This document shows, piece by piece, positions 1 to 8,084 of a DNA stretch of 64,000 nt. The stretch comes from UBA7672 sp041166025. Lineage in GTDB: Bacteria > Pseudomonadota > Alphaproteobacteria > Caulobacterales > Hyphomonadaceae. Below the pieces are notes generated by a model. That model did no database searches. It saw only the letters and a list, made by a program, of their open reading frames with translations, and was not told where the DNA came from. Every line of letters starts with the position of its first letter. Position 1 is the stretch's first letter. The stretch covers positions 1 to 64,000 of the forward strand of contig JBEAMJ010000046.1 in assembly GCA_041166025.1 (NCBI GenBank), given 5' to 3'. Made by a program: the position numbers and the translations under genes.

Positions 1-45
1 CAAATCGGGACGGTCGTCCGCGATCGTTACCGGTCCACGGACAGT

Positions 46-121
<76 letters not shown>

Positions 122-240
122 GCTTCCGCCCGTTTCACGACAGGCCGAGGCTGACTGTCTCCTCCTGACTGCGAAGCCTTCCGTGCGGCACAGACCGAGG
201 TTGGGCGCCATCGCGCCGGGCGCGTCTGCAACGCAAACGA

Positions 241-259
241 CCCGCGAGTTCATCGCGGG
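241..259 (-). terminator. Weak hairpin downstream of the TIGR02300 gene
   Basis: CCCGCGA (241-247) and TCGCGGG (253-259) form a 7-bp stem with a 5-nt loop. Read on the minus strand it follows the stop of the gene at 292 and is trailed by TCGTTTGCGT, a poor T tract. It may terminate that transcript. The rest of 122-240 shows no gene. Confidence 0.35.
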
Positions 260-291
260 CCGTTCTGTGCATTGCGGCGCCGGGGGAAGAC

Positions 292-795
292 CTAGCGGTC
301 CTCTTCCTCTTCGTCCTCGACCTCCAGATCGTCGTCGTCGAGATCGTCTTCTTCGTCGATAACGGTCAGGTCATCGTCGTCGTCGTCGTCGAGGTCTTCA
401 TCGTCGTCATCGTCGTCGTCGAAATCGTCATCGTCGTCATCGTCGTCGGTTTCGAGAACCTCGTCCTCTTCCAGGTCGACGGCATCTTCTTCCTCGTCTT
501 CCGTGTCGTCGTCTTCATCCTCGTCGTCGGAGTCCTCATCGTCCTCCTCCTCGTCTTCGTCCTCGATGTCGTCTTCGTCTTCTTCCTCTGAGGCCACGGC
601 GGCGGGTTTCTTAGCGGACGAGGTCGTGGGCTTTGGCTTGGCGGCGGCGCGTTTGGGCTTGGCCGTTTCGCTTACGCCTTCGAGGACGGTCTTGCACTTC
701 GGGCAAACGGGCGGGTGCTTGCCGAGATCGTAGAATCTGGAGCCGCATTCTGGGCAGATATGCTTCTCGCCGAGGTCCGTGTTCGCCAAGGTCAT
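292..795 (-). CDS. TIGR02300 family zinc-ribbon protein with acidic tail
   Basis: A protein of 167 residues of unknown function. The N-terminal 40 residues hold a zinc ribbon with two CxxC pairs (C14/C17 and C31/C34) around the motif RFYDLGKHPP, the family hallmark. Residues about 40-65 are basic and rich in Lys, Pro and Ala. The remaining hundred residues are almost only Asp and Glu, so the protein is extremely acidic. The ATG at 793-795 is chosen because the ribbon begins close behind it and GGGGAA precedes it; the frame stays open about 96 nt further upstream. It is divergent from aroA, 109 bp away. The charge pattern suggests binding to a basic partner or to metal, which is inference. Confidence 0.85.
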   Translation of the reverse strand: MTLANTDLGEKHICPECGSRFYDLGKHPPVCPKCKTVLEGVSETAKPKRAAAKPKPTTSSAKKPAAVASEEEDEDDIEDEDEEEDDEDSDDEDEDDDTEDEEEDAVDLEEDEVLETDDDDDDDDFDDDDDDDEDLDDDDDDDLTVIDEEDDLDDDDLEVEDEEEEDR

Positions 796-904
796 TTCCC
801 CATGCTTGGGTCGGCGCTTGCCATGTCTGTGCGAGGCTGTAAAGCGCTTCTGTTCCGCCCGCCAGATGGGGCGATGCGGGGCTATCCACAAGGCTCAGAG
901 GCCG

Positions 905-2236
905 ATGCGCGCGCGCTCAAGATACGTGGCCCGGATTGCAGGCAGCATCCGCGCGCCGGGCGATAAATCCTGTTCGCACAGGGCGATCATGATGGCCGCC
1001 GTTGCCGCAGGCGAGTCTTCCGTGACTGGCCTGCTTGAGGGCGAGGACGTGCTCAACACAGCACGCGCAGCGAGGGCTCTGGGCGCCGGCATTGAACGCG
1101 CGGGCGCGAACGCGTGGACCATCGAGGGCGTCGGCGCGCGCGGTTTCTCTCCTCCGGCGGGCGATCTCGACTTCGGCAATTCCGGCACAGGCGCGCGCCT
1201 CATGATGGGACTGGTCGGCGGGCACGACGTGACGGCGCGTTTCGTCGGCGATGCGTCCCTGTCGTCGCGCCCGATGGAGCGCGTTTTGAAGCCCCTGCGC
1301 GAAATGGGTGTTGTCGCTGAGACGGCGCCAGGCGGCCGACTCCCGGCGATTATCCAGGGTGGGCGGCTAAAGGCGATCCGCTATGCCCCGCCGGAAGCTT
1401 CGGCGCAGGTCAAATCCGCGATCCTGCTGGCAGGACTGCGCGCCGAGGGCGTGACGGTAGTGGAGGAGAAGGAAGCCACGCGCGACCATACTGAGCGGAT
1501 GCTACGGGCGTTCGGCGTCGAGGTGAATGTCGAGGAGCGGGTAAACGGGGGACCCTTGGTCTCGATCCGCGGCGGACAGGCGTTGTGTGCGCTGAAGGGC
1601 GCTTCGGTGGCAGGCGATCCGTCGTCTGCGGCCTTTGCCATCGCGCTTGGCCTCATCGCCGGGAAGGACGCCGTCGTGGCGACAGGCATGCTCGATAACC
1701 GAACGCGGACAGGCTTCATCGATGCGGCGCGCCAGATGGGGGCCGACCTTAAAGTCGAGGCCGACGGAGAGGCGACAGGGGAGGCGACCGTCCGTGTGAG
1801 GGCGACGCCTTCCGACCTCAGGGGCGTGAGGCTCGATCCGGCACTGGTGCCGTCAATGATCGATGAGCTGCCGATCTTCTCAGTGCTGGCAGCGTTTGCT
1901 GATGGCAAAACGACGGTCACAGGCGCGGCCGAACTGCGCGTCAAAGAAAGCGACCGGATCAAGGCGATTTGCGCAATGCTGACGGTGAACGGGGTCGAGG
2001 TGGAGGAGTTGCCGGACGGCTTTGTTGTGACTGGACGCGGCGCCCGTGGTGTTCCTGGCGGCGGGACGGTGGAGACGCGTCACGATCACCGGATCGCCAT
2101 GAGCGCGCTGGTGATGGGAGCGGCTTCGCGCGAGGCGGTGACGGTCGACGACATCGCGATGATTGCGACGAGCTATCCGGAATTCTTCGACCACATGGCG
2201 AGCCTAGGGGCCGATGTGGAGCGGCAGACGCCATGA
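905..2236 (+). CDS. aroA: 3-phosphoshikimate 1-carboxyvinyltransferase (EPSP synthase)
   Basis: Catalyses the sixth step of the shikimate pathway: shikimate-3-phosphate plus phosphoenolpyruvate gives EPSP. The 443 residues carry the substrate-binding K21-S22 and R26 (in KSCSHRAI), the FGNSGTGARL loop, SAQVKSAILLAGL, the DELPI catalytic Asp segment, ELRVKESDR and DHRIAMS near the C terminus. Overall it resembles class II enzymes such as CP4. At the glyphosate-determining position, however, it has Gly94, whereas CP4 has Ala. ATG 905 with AGAGG just upstream is preferred; an in-frame ATG at 866 is the alternative. The stop overlaps the cmk start (ATGA), so the two genes are translationally coupled. 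Confidence 0.96.
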   Translation: MRARSRYVARIAGSIRAPGDKSCSHRAIMMAAVAAGESSVTGLLEGEDVLNTARAARALGAGIERAGANAWTIEGVGARGFSPPAGDLDFGNSGTGARLMMGLVGGHDVTARFVGDASLSSRPMERVLKPLREMGVVAETAPGGRLPAIIQGGRLKAIRYAPPEASAQVKSAILLAGLRAEGVTVVEEKEATRDHTERMLRAFGVEVNVEERVNGGPLVSIRGGQALCALKGASVAGDPSSAAFAIALGLIAGKDAVVATGMLDNRTRTGFIDAARQMGADLKVEADGEATGEATVRVRATPSDLRGVRLDPALVPSMIDELPIFSVLAAFADGKTTVTGAAELRVKESDRIKAICAMLTVNGVEVEELPDGFVVTGRGARGVPGGGTVETRHDHRIAMSALVMGAASREAVTVDDIAMIATSYPEFFDHMASLGADVERQTP

Positions 2237-2856
2237 TGATCGCGATCGATGGCACAACGGCTTCGGGAAAGGGGACTCTGGCGAAGCGGCTGGCGAAGCA
2301 CTACGACCTGCCGCATCTCGATACCGGGCTGCTCTATCGGGCTGTGGCCAAGGCGGCGCAGGATGCGGGAATCGACCTGAAGGACGCTACGGCGTGTGCC
2401 GCGATCGCGGAGGGCATCCGGCTTGAGGATTTCGACGAGCGTGAGTTGCGGACAGCGGGCGTCGGCGCAGCCGCTTCTGTGGTGGCGACGCTGAGCGAGG
2501 TGAGGCGGGCGCTGTTCGACCTGCAGCGGAGGTTTGTGCGACGGGAAGGTGGGGCTGTTCTGGATGGGCGTGACATCGGAACGGTGATTGCGCCGGATGC
2601 GGATGTGAAGCTGTGGGTAGATGCCTCGGTCGAAGAGCGGGCGCGGCGGCGGTTTCTCGAACTGTCTGCCGGAGGCGAGGCCGTGACCGAGGCAAGGGTT
2701 CTCGAACAGCTGAAGGAGCGCGACCTTCGCGACGCCCAGCGCAAAGATGCGCCAATGAAGCCGGCCGACGACGCCGTATGGATCGACACCACCCGGATGA
2801 CGCCGGATGAATGCCTGGCGAAGGCGATCGAGGTGATCGAGGTGAAGCGGGGCTAA
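2233..2856 (+). CDS. cmk: Cytidylate kinase
   Basis: Phosphorylates CMP and dCMP with ATP in the cytoplasm, feeding CTP and dCTP pools. The 207-residue protein opens with the P-loop IAIDGTTASGKGT (residues 3-15). It continues with LPHLDTGLLYRAVA, the VLDGRDIGTVIAPDA nucleotide-binding strand and a LID region rich in Arg. The first of two consecutive ATG/ATGA starts overlaps the aroA stop by 4 bp, the usual arrangement. In many alphaproteobacteria rpsA follows cmk; here the next gene is a convergent serine hydrolase whose stop overlaps the cmk stop by two bases. Confidence 0.95.
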   Translation: MMIAIDGTTASGKGTLAKRLAKHYDLPHLDTGLLYRAVAKAAQDAGIDLKDATACAAIAEGIRLEDFDERELRTAGVGAAASVVATLSEVRRALFDLQRRFVRREGGAVLDGRDIGTVIAPDADVKLWVDASVEERARRRFLELSAGGEAVTEARVLEQLKERDLRDAQRKDAPMKPADDAVWIDTTRMTPDECLAKAIEVIEVKRG

Positions 2857-3992
2857 GCGCCCACGGCCGCCTGCTGAACATCGCGGACCATCTGGCCCGA
2901 CATGCCTTCGAGGGTCGTGTTGGTGAGGTTAACAATCGTGAGCTTGCGCACGGGATCGACGTGCCAGGAATGGCCCCAGACGCCGCCCCATTGCCACGAG
3001 CCGGGTGAGAGGAAGGACCCAGACGCGACGGGATCGAGCAGGATGGCGCCGCCGAAGCCGAAAGCGGTGTTGCCGGTAGGATCAAAGATCACCCTTAGGG
3101 GACCGACCTGGTTCGACATCATCTGTCGCGTGGTCTCCATCGACAGAACTGGCTCGCCGCCGGCGCGGATCGCATCGAGCATGCGAATGATGTCCAAAGC
3201 CTTGCCGTTCATGCAGCCGCCGCCGCCCTGGAACGCGGTGCGGCTGAAGGCGCGGGAGGTTCCGAGATTGATCGGCGCCATGCCGGGCACGAAAGGCTGC
3301 TTGAAGCCGTCGCCGACACGGACGGGTTCGGGCTTGGCATTGGAGTAGGGCTGCACGAGGCGGCTTTCATCGGTTATGAAGAAGGACGTGTCCGTCATCT
3401 CGAGCGGGCCAGTGACATGTTTTCGCGTGATGCCTTCGAGGTCGGTTCCTTCCGCCTTCATCATCACCGCGCCCAGCACGTCGGTGGCGACGGAATACAG
3501 CCATGCCGCGCCCGGCGGGAAGGTTAGGCCGGCCTCCACCATGCGGGCGAGGTTTTCTTCCATCGTCACATCGTCGCCGATGCCGGCGGAAACGGGGAGG
3601 GTGTTGTAGGGGCCTTCGGGCGGCTGAAGGAAATCGTAGGACAGGCCCGCCGTGTGGGTGAGTAGGTGGCGGATCGTCATTGTCGGGGTCGAGCCGTCCG
3701 GCGCCTTCGGTTTGAAGCCCGGCAGGAAATCGGTGACGGCCGTGTCGAGCCTGAACTTGCCCAGCTCGATCATGCGCATCGCGGCGGCCGTGACGATAGG
3801 CTTGCTGATCGAGGCGAGACGGAAGATCGCATTCTCCGTCATCGGCCGGCTGGCTTCACGATCGGACAGACCATAGGGCTTGAAGTGGACAAGTTCGCCC
3901 TCCCGCATCACGGCGATCACGGCGCCGACAATGCGCTTTTCGTTGAGGGCCGAGGCCAGGGCGGCGTCGATGCGTTGGCTGATGCTTGTCAT
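2853..3992 (-). CDS. Serine hydrolase, beta-lactamase class C/esterase family
   Basis: A 379-residue member of the beta-lactamase (PF00144) superfamily. The nucleophile motif SxxK is S61-I-S-K64 in LASISKP. The second motif, normally YxN, reads YSV in AWLYSVATD, so Asn is replaced. A late GHSWHVDP region corresponds to the third motif. No signal peptide is visible, suggesting a cytoplasmic esterase, unlike the other two family members in this window. The start ATG is followed directly by the conserved N-terminal helix. The substrate cannot be read from sequence; esterase or EstB-like activity is more likely than drug resistance. Confidence 0.85.
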   Translation of the reverse strand: MTSISQRIDAALASALNEKRIVGAVIAVMREGELVHFKPYGLSDREASRPMTENAIFRLASISKPIVTAAAMRMIELGKFRLDTAVTDFLPGFKPKAPDGSTPTMTIRHLLTHTAGLSYDFLQPPEGPYNTLPVSAGIGDDVTMEENLARMVEAGLTFPPGAAWLYSVATDVLGAVMMKAEGTDLEGITRKHVTGPLEMTDTSFFITDESRLVQPYSNAKPEPVRVGDGFKQPFVPGMAPINLGTSRAFSRTAFQGGGGCMNGKALDIIRMLDAIRAGGEPVLSMETTRQMMSNQVGPLRVIFDPTGNTAFGFGGAILLDPVASGSFLSPGSWQWGGVWGHSWHVDPVRKLTIVNLTNTTLEGMSGQMVRDVQQAAVGA

Positions 3993-4115
3993 GTCGCGAG
4001 CATGGCGTGGCGGGTGTGGAGGTCAAGTGCGGACCTGGGTGTTCCTTCCCGCTGGCGGGAGCCAACGTGGTATTCGGCGGTCGGGGGACTGGGGCTGGGT
4101 CGCGCGCCGTTGGTG

Positions 4116-4172
4116 AGCACGCCCCCGTCCTTCGACGGAGACGACCTTGGGTCGCGGCTCGCAATGATGGCG
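4116..4172. repeat. Dispersed palindromic (REP-like) element, partial copy
   Basis: Begins AGCACGCCCCCGTCCTTCGA and matches the left arm of the fuller copies at 45632 and 51382. The right side (GGCTCGCAATGATGGCGA) resembles the other copies only loosely, so the palindrome is degenerate here. It is intergenic. Confidence 0.45.
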
Positions 4173-4249
4173 AGGCGAGATTGTGAAACACCGGCCGCCC
4201 ATCGTGTGAGCATCGCGAAGTGCGTCAGCCGCACCATGGGTCGCACAGG

Positions 4250-4552
4250 GAATGCACGACAGACGCTTGAAGCGCGCGAGAATGATCACGTCCGGGTCGG
4301 CGGCCCAGCCGGCGAGGGCGAGGGCGAGGAAGCCGCAGTTCATCGCAAAGGGCGTGCGCGGACACCGACCGTCAGACCCTGACGGCGGGATGAACTGGAT
4401 CTGTGTGTCGTCGCGTTCGATGTCCTGGCCGTTGAGGAGCTGGGCGAGGCCTCACCGTTGTCGCGCCAGTTTGGCTTGGACAGACGCGCACGCTTGATGG
4501 GGGCGATGTAGCCGAGGAGGGCCGCAAGCCAGGCCAGCAATACCTCAACCGG
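4250..4552 (-). pseudogene. Possible decayed membrane-protein gene
   Basis: Two minus-strand frames look coding with high GC at third positions but are joined only by a frameshift near 4450. The upstream piece reads VEVLLAWLAALLGYIAPIKR and looks like a membrane segment. The downstream piece reads LAQLLNGQDIERDDTQIQFI and later MNCGFLALALAGWAADPDVI. There is no good start and no family I recognise. It could be a relic or a chance open frame. Confidence 0.3.
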
Positions 4553-4878
4553 TCAGGCCCAGCTTGGGGCCTCGCCTTGGTCAGATGCGTCAAGGCCTGT
4601 CGCGACCATCATCGGCGCAATCATTTGGCACCCACGACCCCCGCCGATCCTGCGCCCTTTACTCGCGAGTTTTCGCAGGCAAGGGGTTGAGCGCATTGGG
4701 GTTCATGTTTCGGCATCCTCCCTATCTCGGACGACGACCTTGCTCCCAATTCGGACACGTCGGCGCGCAATTCGGCATGCGTCGCGGGCTCCTTGCGCCC
4801 CGCAGCCGTTTCGCTTGGCTTCGGCATGGGAATACGTCGATCGATGTGCAGTGTAGGGGTCGAAAAGGCGCATTTTCG

Positions 4879-4907
4879 TTGACAGGAAGGGCGGCGCGCC
4901 GCATTGA
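4879..4907 (+). promoter_or_regulatory. Candidate sigma-70 promoter of argD-argF
   Basis: A perfect -35 hexamer TTGACA (4879-4884) is followed after 17 nt by CATTGA, a poor -10. It lies about 75 bp before the argD start, in the right orientation. Support is positional only. Confidence 0.3.
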
Positions 4908-4984
4908 GCGCGCTTTCCGAACAGGGCCCGGATCGGGCCGGTGTCGTCCTAGTTCATCACCGGCCCCACTTGAGGAGATGCCCC

Positions 4985-6175
4985 ATGTCGAACGCAGTGC
5001 TTCCCGTCTACGGCCCGAGTCCGGTCGTGTTCGAGCGCGGCGAAGGCGTGCGCATGTATGACGCCGACGGCAAGCCTTACCTCGATTTCATCGCAGGCAT
5101 CGCAGTCAATGCGCTCGGCCACTGCCATCCGGCGCTGGTGAAGGCGCTGACAGAGCAAGCTAACAAGCTGTGGCACACCTCCAACATGTTCCGCGTGCCG
5201 GGACAGGAGCGACTGGCCCAGCGGTATGTCGACCTTACCTTCGCGGACTATGCGTTCTTCACGAACTCGGGTGCAGAATCGATCGAAGGCTGCATCAAGA
5301 TCGCGCGGCGCTTTCACTGGTCGAAGGGCAAGCCCGAACGGATCGGTCTCCTGTCGTTCGAGGGGTCGTTCCATGGGCGCACGCTGGGCGGCATCAATGC
5401 CGGCGCGCAGGAGAAGTATCGCGAGGGCTTCGGTCCGCGGCTGCCCGGCTTCCGCTCGGTCCCGTTCGGCGACCACGAGGCGCTGAAGGCGGCGATTAAG
5501 GAGCCGGATCTTGCCGCGGTGATTATCGAGCCGGTGCAGGGCGAGGGCGGTGTGCGGGCCGTGCCGGACCATTGCCTCAAGGGCTTGCGCGATCTCTGCA
5601 CCGAGCATGGCGTCCTCCTCATCTATGACGAGATCCAGTGTGGCGCTGGGCGGACGGGCAAGTTGTTCCATCACCAGTGGGTCGCGGGCGCAGAGCCTGA
5701 CCTGCTCGCCGCTGCGAAGGGCATCGGCGGTGGCTTCCCGATGGGGATGATCCTTGCGACAGCCGAAGCAGCCTCGGGCATGACCAAGGGTATCCACGGC
5801 ACGACGTTTGGCGGCGGGCCACTGGCCATGGCGGTCGGTAATGCCGTGCTCGACGTGGTCGCTGGTGAAGGGTTCCTCGAGCAGGTGCGCCGGGTGGCGG
5901 GGACAATGCAGCAGGGCATGGAGAGCCTGAAGGGACGCTATCCAGATCTGGTCCTCGAAGTGACCGGCGCGGGCCTTCTTCGCGGACTCAGAATGAAGGA
6001 CGATCCGCTGCCTCTGCGCGCAAAGCTTTCGGAGCGCGGCCTGCTAGTGGGCACGGCGGGGAACAACACGTTGCGCCTCGCGCCGCCGCTGGTGGTGACC
6101 GAGGACGACGTGCGCGAGGCGATCGATATCATCGACCAGCAGTTTGCGAGCATGACGACGGCTGCTGGTTCTTAA
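4985..6175 (+). CDS. argD: Acetylornithine/succinyldiaminopimelate aminotransferase
   Basis: A PLP-dependent class III aminotransferase of 396 residues that converts N-acetylglutamate semialdehyde to N-acetylornithine; many family members also serve lysine synthesis. Visible features are the FTNSGAESIEG phosphate-binding loop, the FHGRTLGG segment, YDEIQCGAGRTG with the PLP-ring Asp, and the Schiff-base lysine K245 in AAAKGIGGGFPMG. GAGGAG at 4972-4977 fixes the start at 4985. argF follows after 11 nt, so the two form an arginine operon. Family members are easily confused with other class III enzymes, but the argF neighbour settles the call. Confidence 0.95.
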   Translation: MSNAVLPVYGPSPVVFERGEGVRMYDADGKPYLDFIAGIAVNALGHCHPALVKALTEQANKLWHTSNMFRVPGQERLAQRYVDLTFADYAFFTNSGAESIEGCIKIARRFHWSKGKPERIGLLSFEGSFHGRTLGGINAGAQEKYREGFGPRLPGFRSVPFGDHEALKAAIKEPDLAAVIIEPVQGEGGVRAVPDHCLKGLRDLCTEHGVLLIYDEIQCGAGRTGKLFHHQWVAGAEPDLLAAAKGIGGGFPMGMILATAEAASGMTKGIHGTTFGGGPLAMAVGNAVLDVVAGEGFLEQVRRVAGTMQQGMESLKGRYPDLVLEVTGAGLLRGLRMKDDPLPLRAKLSERGLLVGTAGNNTLRLAPPLVVTEDDVREAIDIIDQQFASMTTAAGS

Positions 6176-6186
6176 GGGTCCGGGTC

Positions 6187-7107
6187 ATGAACCACTTCCT
6201 GGATCTCTGGCCGATTCCGGCCGGCGAACTGAGGTCGATCCTGGATAGCGCGAAGTCGCGCAAGGCGGCGCGTACGGGCCTTCCAAAGGGGATGGCCGAC
6301 GGAGATGCACCGCTCCTGGGGCATACGCTGGCGATGATCTTCGAAAAAAATTCGACGCGGACGCGCGTGTCTTTCGACATGGCGATCCGGCAGCTGGGCG
6401 GGACGTCGCTGATCATCTCGGCGTCGGACTCGCAGATAAGCCGGGGCGAGACGATCGAGGATACGGCGCGGGTGCTCTCGCGCTACGTCGACGCGGTGAT
6501 GATGCGCGCCAACAGGCATGCCGATGTGGAAGCTTTTGCCGCGGCCGCGAGCGTGCCGGTGATCAACGGGCTCACCGAGAAATCGCACCCCTGCCAGATT
6601 CTGGCAGATCTCCAGACGCTGGAGGAGGTGGGGCTCGTGCTGAAGGGTGCACGGATTGCGTGGGTGGGCGATGGCAACAATGTTGCGGCGAGCTTCATCC
6701 ATGCGGCGCCGAAGTTCGGCTTCTCGCTCGCGGTGGGGACGCCGCCGGGCTACGAGCCCGATGCGGCGGACGTGGAGCGTGCGCGCGGAGAGCAGGGACG
6801 GATTGATCTCTATGGCGATGCGGCCGCCGCCGTTGCGGGCGCGGACGTTGTCGTTGCGGACACGTTCGTGTCGATGGGCGATCGGGATGCGGACAAGCGG
6901 CTGCGGGATCTTTCGCCGTTCAGAGTGAGCGCGGAACTCATGCGACTGGCCAATGGTGGGGCAAAGTTCCTGCACTGCCTGCCGGCGCATCGCGGCGAGG
7001 AAGTGGACGCGGATGTGATCGACGGCGCCCAATCGCTGGTGTTCGCCGAGGCGGAGAACCGGCTGCATGCACAGAAGGCGATCCTCGAGTGGTGTTTGCG
7101 CCGCTAG
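6187..7107 (+). CDS. argF: Ornithine carbamoyltransferase
   Basis: Condenses ornithine with carbamoyl phosphate to give citrulline. The 306-residue protein shows the carbamoyl-phosphate loop STRTRVSFD, HPCQILADLQTL, the ornithine loop VSMGD and the catalytic HCLPAHRGEEV, all at the expected places for the OTCase family. It lies 11 nt behind argD. In several alphaproteobacteria hslO follows argF directly. Here about 4.5 kb of other genes separate them. Confidence 0.97.
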   Translation: MNHFLDLWPIPAGELRSILDSAKSRKAARTGLPKGMADGDAPLLGHTLAMIFEKNSTRTRVSFDMAIRQLGGTSLIISASDSQISRGETIEDTARVLSRYVDAVMMRANRHADVEAFAAAASVPVINGLTEKSHPCQILADLQTLEEVGLVLKGARIAWVGDGNNVAASFIHAAPKFGFSLAVGTPPGYEPDAADVERARGEQGRIDLYGDAAAAVAGADVVVADTFVSMGDRDADKRLRDLSPFRVSAELMRLANGGAKFLHCLPAHRGEEVDADVIDGAQSLVFAEAENRLHAQKAILEWCLRR

Positions 7108-7166
7108 CTTTTCTGCCTCTCTGGCGTGTTCGCGAGTCTTGCCGGATGAGGGTCGGCGCAATCCTC

Positions 7167-7207
7167 ATGATGTAGATCAAATGGGCCGGCATGGCGCGCG
7201 ATATCTT
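7167..7207 (+). promoter_or_regulatory. FixK/FNR-type box with a matching -10 element
   Basis: ATGAT-GTAG-ATCAA (7167-7180) matches nine of ten positions of the FNR/FixK consensus TTGAT-N4-ATCAA. A -10-like TATCTT lies at 7202-7207, which would place transcription start near 7214. The box centre is then about 40.5 nt upstream, the class II activator spacing. It faces only the gene at 7259. Low-oxygen activation is inferred. Confidence 0.6.
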
Positions 7208-7258
7208 GTGCTTGCTGGAGGCCGCCATTCTTCCAGCGTAAGTTGCTGGAGAATGTAC

Positions 7259-7639
7259 ATGCCGCGCGCTCACGCAGTCGTCTGGCTCGATCATCACGTC
7301 GCGTCGATCCATCAGATTGATGCCGACTCCGCGAGTTCCGCCAAGCTGAAGGCGCACGAACACGAGACGCGGCAGCACAATAGCGGCGTGCGCGCCGTGC
7401 ACGAGTTTTTCGGAGATGTGTGTGATGCGCTGTCCGCTCACAAGGAAGTCCTGATCACAGGGTCGCGTACGACGCTGTCCGACTTCAAGCACTATGTAGA
7501 AAAGCACCGCCCGCAGCTGGCGCCGCTGGTTGCCGGGTACGAAGCGGTCGATCACCCGACAGATGGTCAGCTGATCGCCTTTGCCCGAACCTACTTTGCG
7601 AAGTTCGACAACCTGAAAGGTACACGACCACTAGCTTGA
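7259..7639 (+). CDS. Translational-machinery protein family (eRF1 domain 2-like)
   Basis: A 126-residue soluble protein of the family annotated as translational machinery protein, which adopts an eRF1-domain-2/host-attachment-like fold. Family features seen are AVVWLDHHVASI at the start, a His-rich segment (HEHETRQH), LITGS and the terminal VDHPTDGQLIAFARTYF. TGGAGA at 7247-7252 supports ATG 7259 over ATG 7253. The biochemical role is unknown. A strong FixK/FNR-like box sits 80 bp upstream, so expression is probably tied to low oxygen. It converges with the BLUF gene. Confidence 0.75.
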   Translation: MPRAHAVVWLDHHVASIHQIDADSASSAKLKAHEHETRQHNSGVRAVHEFFGDVCDALSAHKEVLITGSRTTLSDFKHYVEKHRPQLAPLVAGYEAVDHPTDGQLIAFARTYFAKFDNLKGTRPLA

Positions 7640-7651
7640 CGGCAGGTTCAT

Positions 7652-8080
7652 CTACTCATTTCGTCCGAGGTAGGCCGCAGACGACGACAGCTCGCCGAGC
7701 AGCGAAAGCGTTGCGCCGCCGGACGCGTTGAACGGGTCGAGTTCGGCGCGCGTGAAGTATTTCAGCAACAGCGTCGGGTTTACCTTCGAGAGATTCACCT
7801 GGCCCATGGTCCAGGCGCCAAAACGACGTTCAGCGATCTCCTCGTAGGCAAGCAGGCGGACATGCGCGTGGCGCGTATCCCGCACGATCGCATGATAAAG
7901 ATCGCAGACTTCGTCGCGGCCGCCCTCGAGCACCTGGATGAAGACATTGTTGGAGATGCACAGCATCCCGGTGATGCCTTTGGCGGGATTGTTGCGGCGC
8001 GACTGGGCGAGGATGTCGTCGAGGATCGTGTTGCTCATTCCGGCGGCGGCGCGGCTGGCATAGAGGCAGCGGACAAGCAT
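7652..8080 (-). CDS. BLUF-domain blue-light sensor
   Basis: A 142-residue protein consisting of one BLUF domain plus a short C-terminal extension. The flavin-photocycle residues are present: Y7, N31 in RRNNPAKGITGML, Q49 in FIQVLEG, and W90/M92 in FGAWTMG, matching the Tyr-Gln-Trp/Met set of AppA and Slr1694. Residues about 100-142 form the capping helices, and no output enzyme is fused. The start lies 4 nt behind the folE stop on the same strand, so the sensor is co-transcribed with GTP cyclohydrolase. Its partner is unknown; single-domain BLUF proteins usually act by protein contact. Confidence 0.93.
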   Translation of the reverse strand: MLVRCLYASRAAAGMSNTILDDILAQSRRNNPAKGITGMLCISNNVFIQVLEGGRDEVCDLYHAIVRDTRHAHVRLLAYEEIAERRFGAWTMGQVNLSKVNPTLLLKYFTRAELDPFNASGGATLSLLGELSSSAAYLGRNE

Positions 8081-8084
8081 GGCG

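Larger units (their letters stand above)
3993..4984. other. Gene-poor stretch of about 1 kb before argD
   Basis: No intact gene is recognisable between the serine hydrolase start and argD. The stretch holds one half of a dispersed palindromic repeat (4116 onward), apparent remains of a minus-strand gene (about 4250-4552), and a candidate argD promoter near 4880. Long open frames here lack coherent protein features and overlap one another in several frames. Confidence 0.6.

Noticed and set aside
503..733. Plus-strand poly-serine frame opposite the TIGR02300 gene
   Set aside because: It is the reverse reading of the Asp/Glu-coding repeat and has no independent start signal or family.
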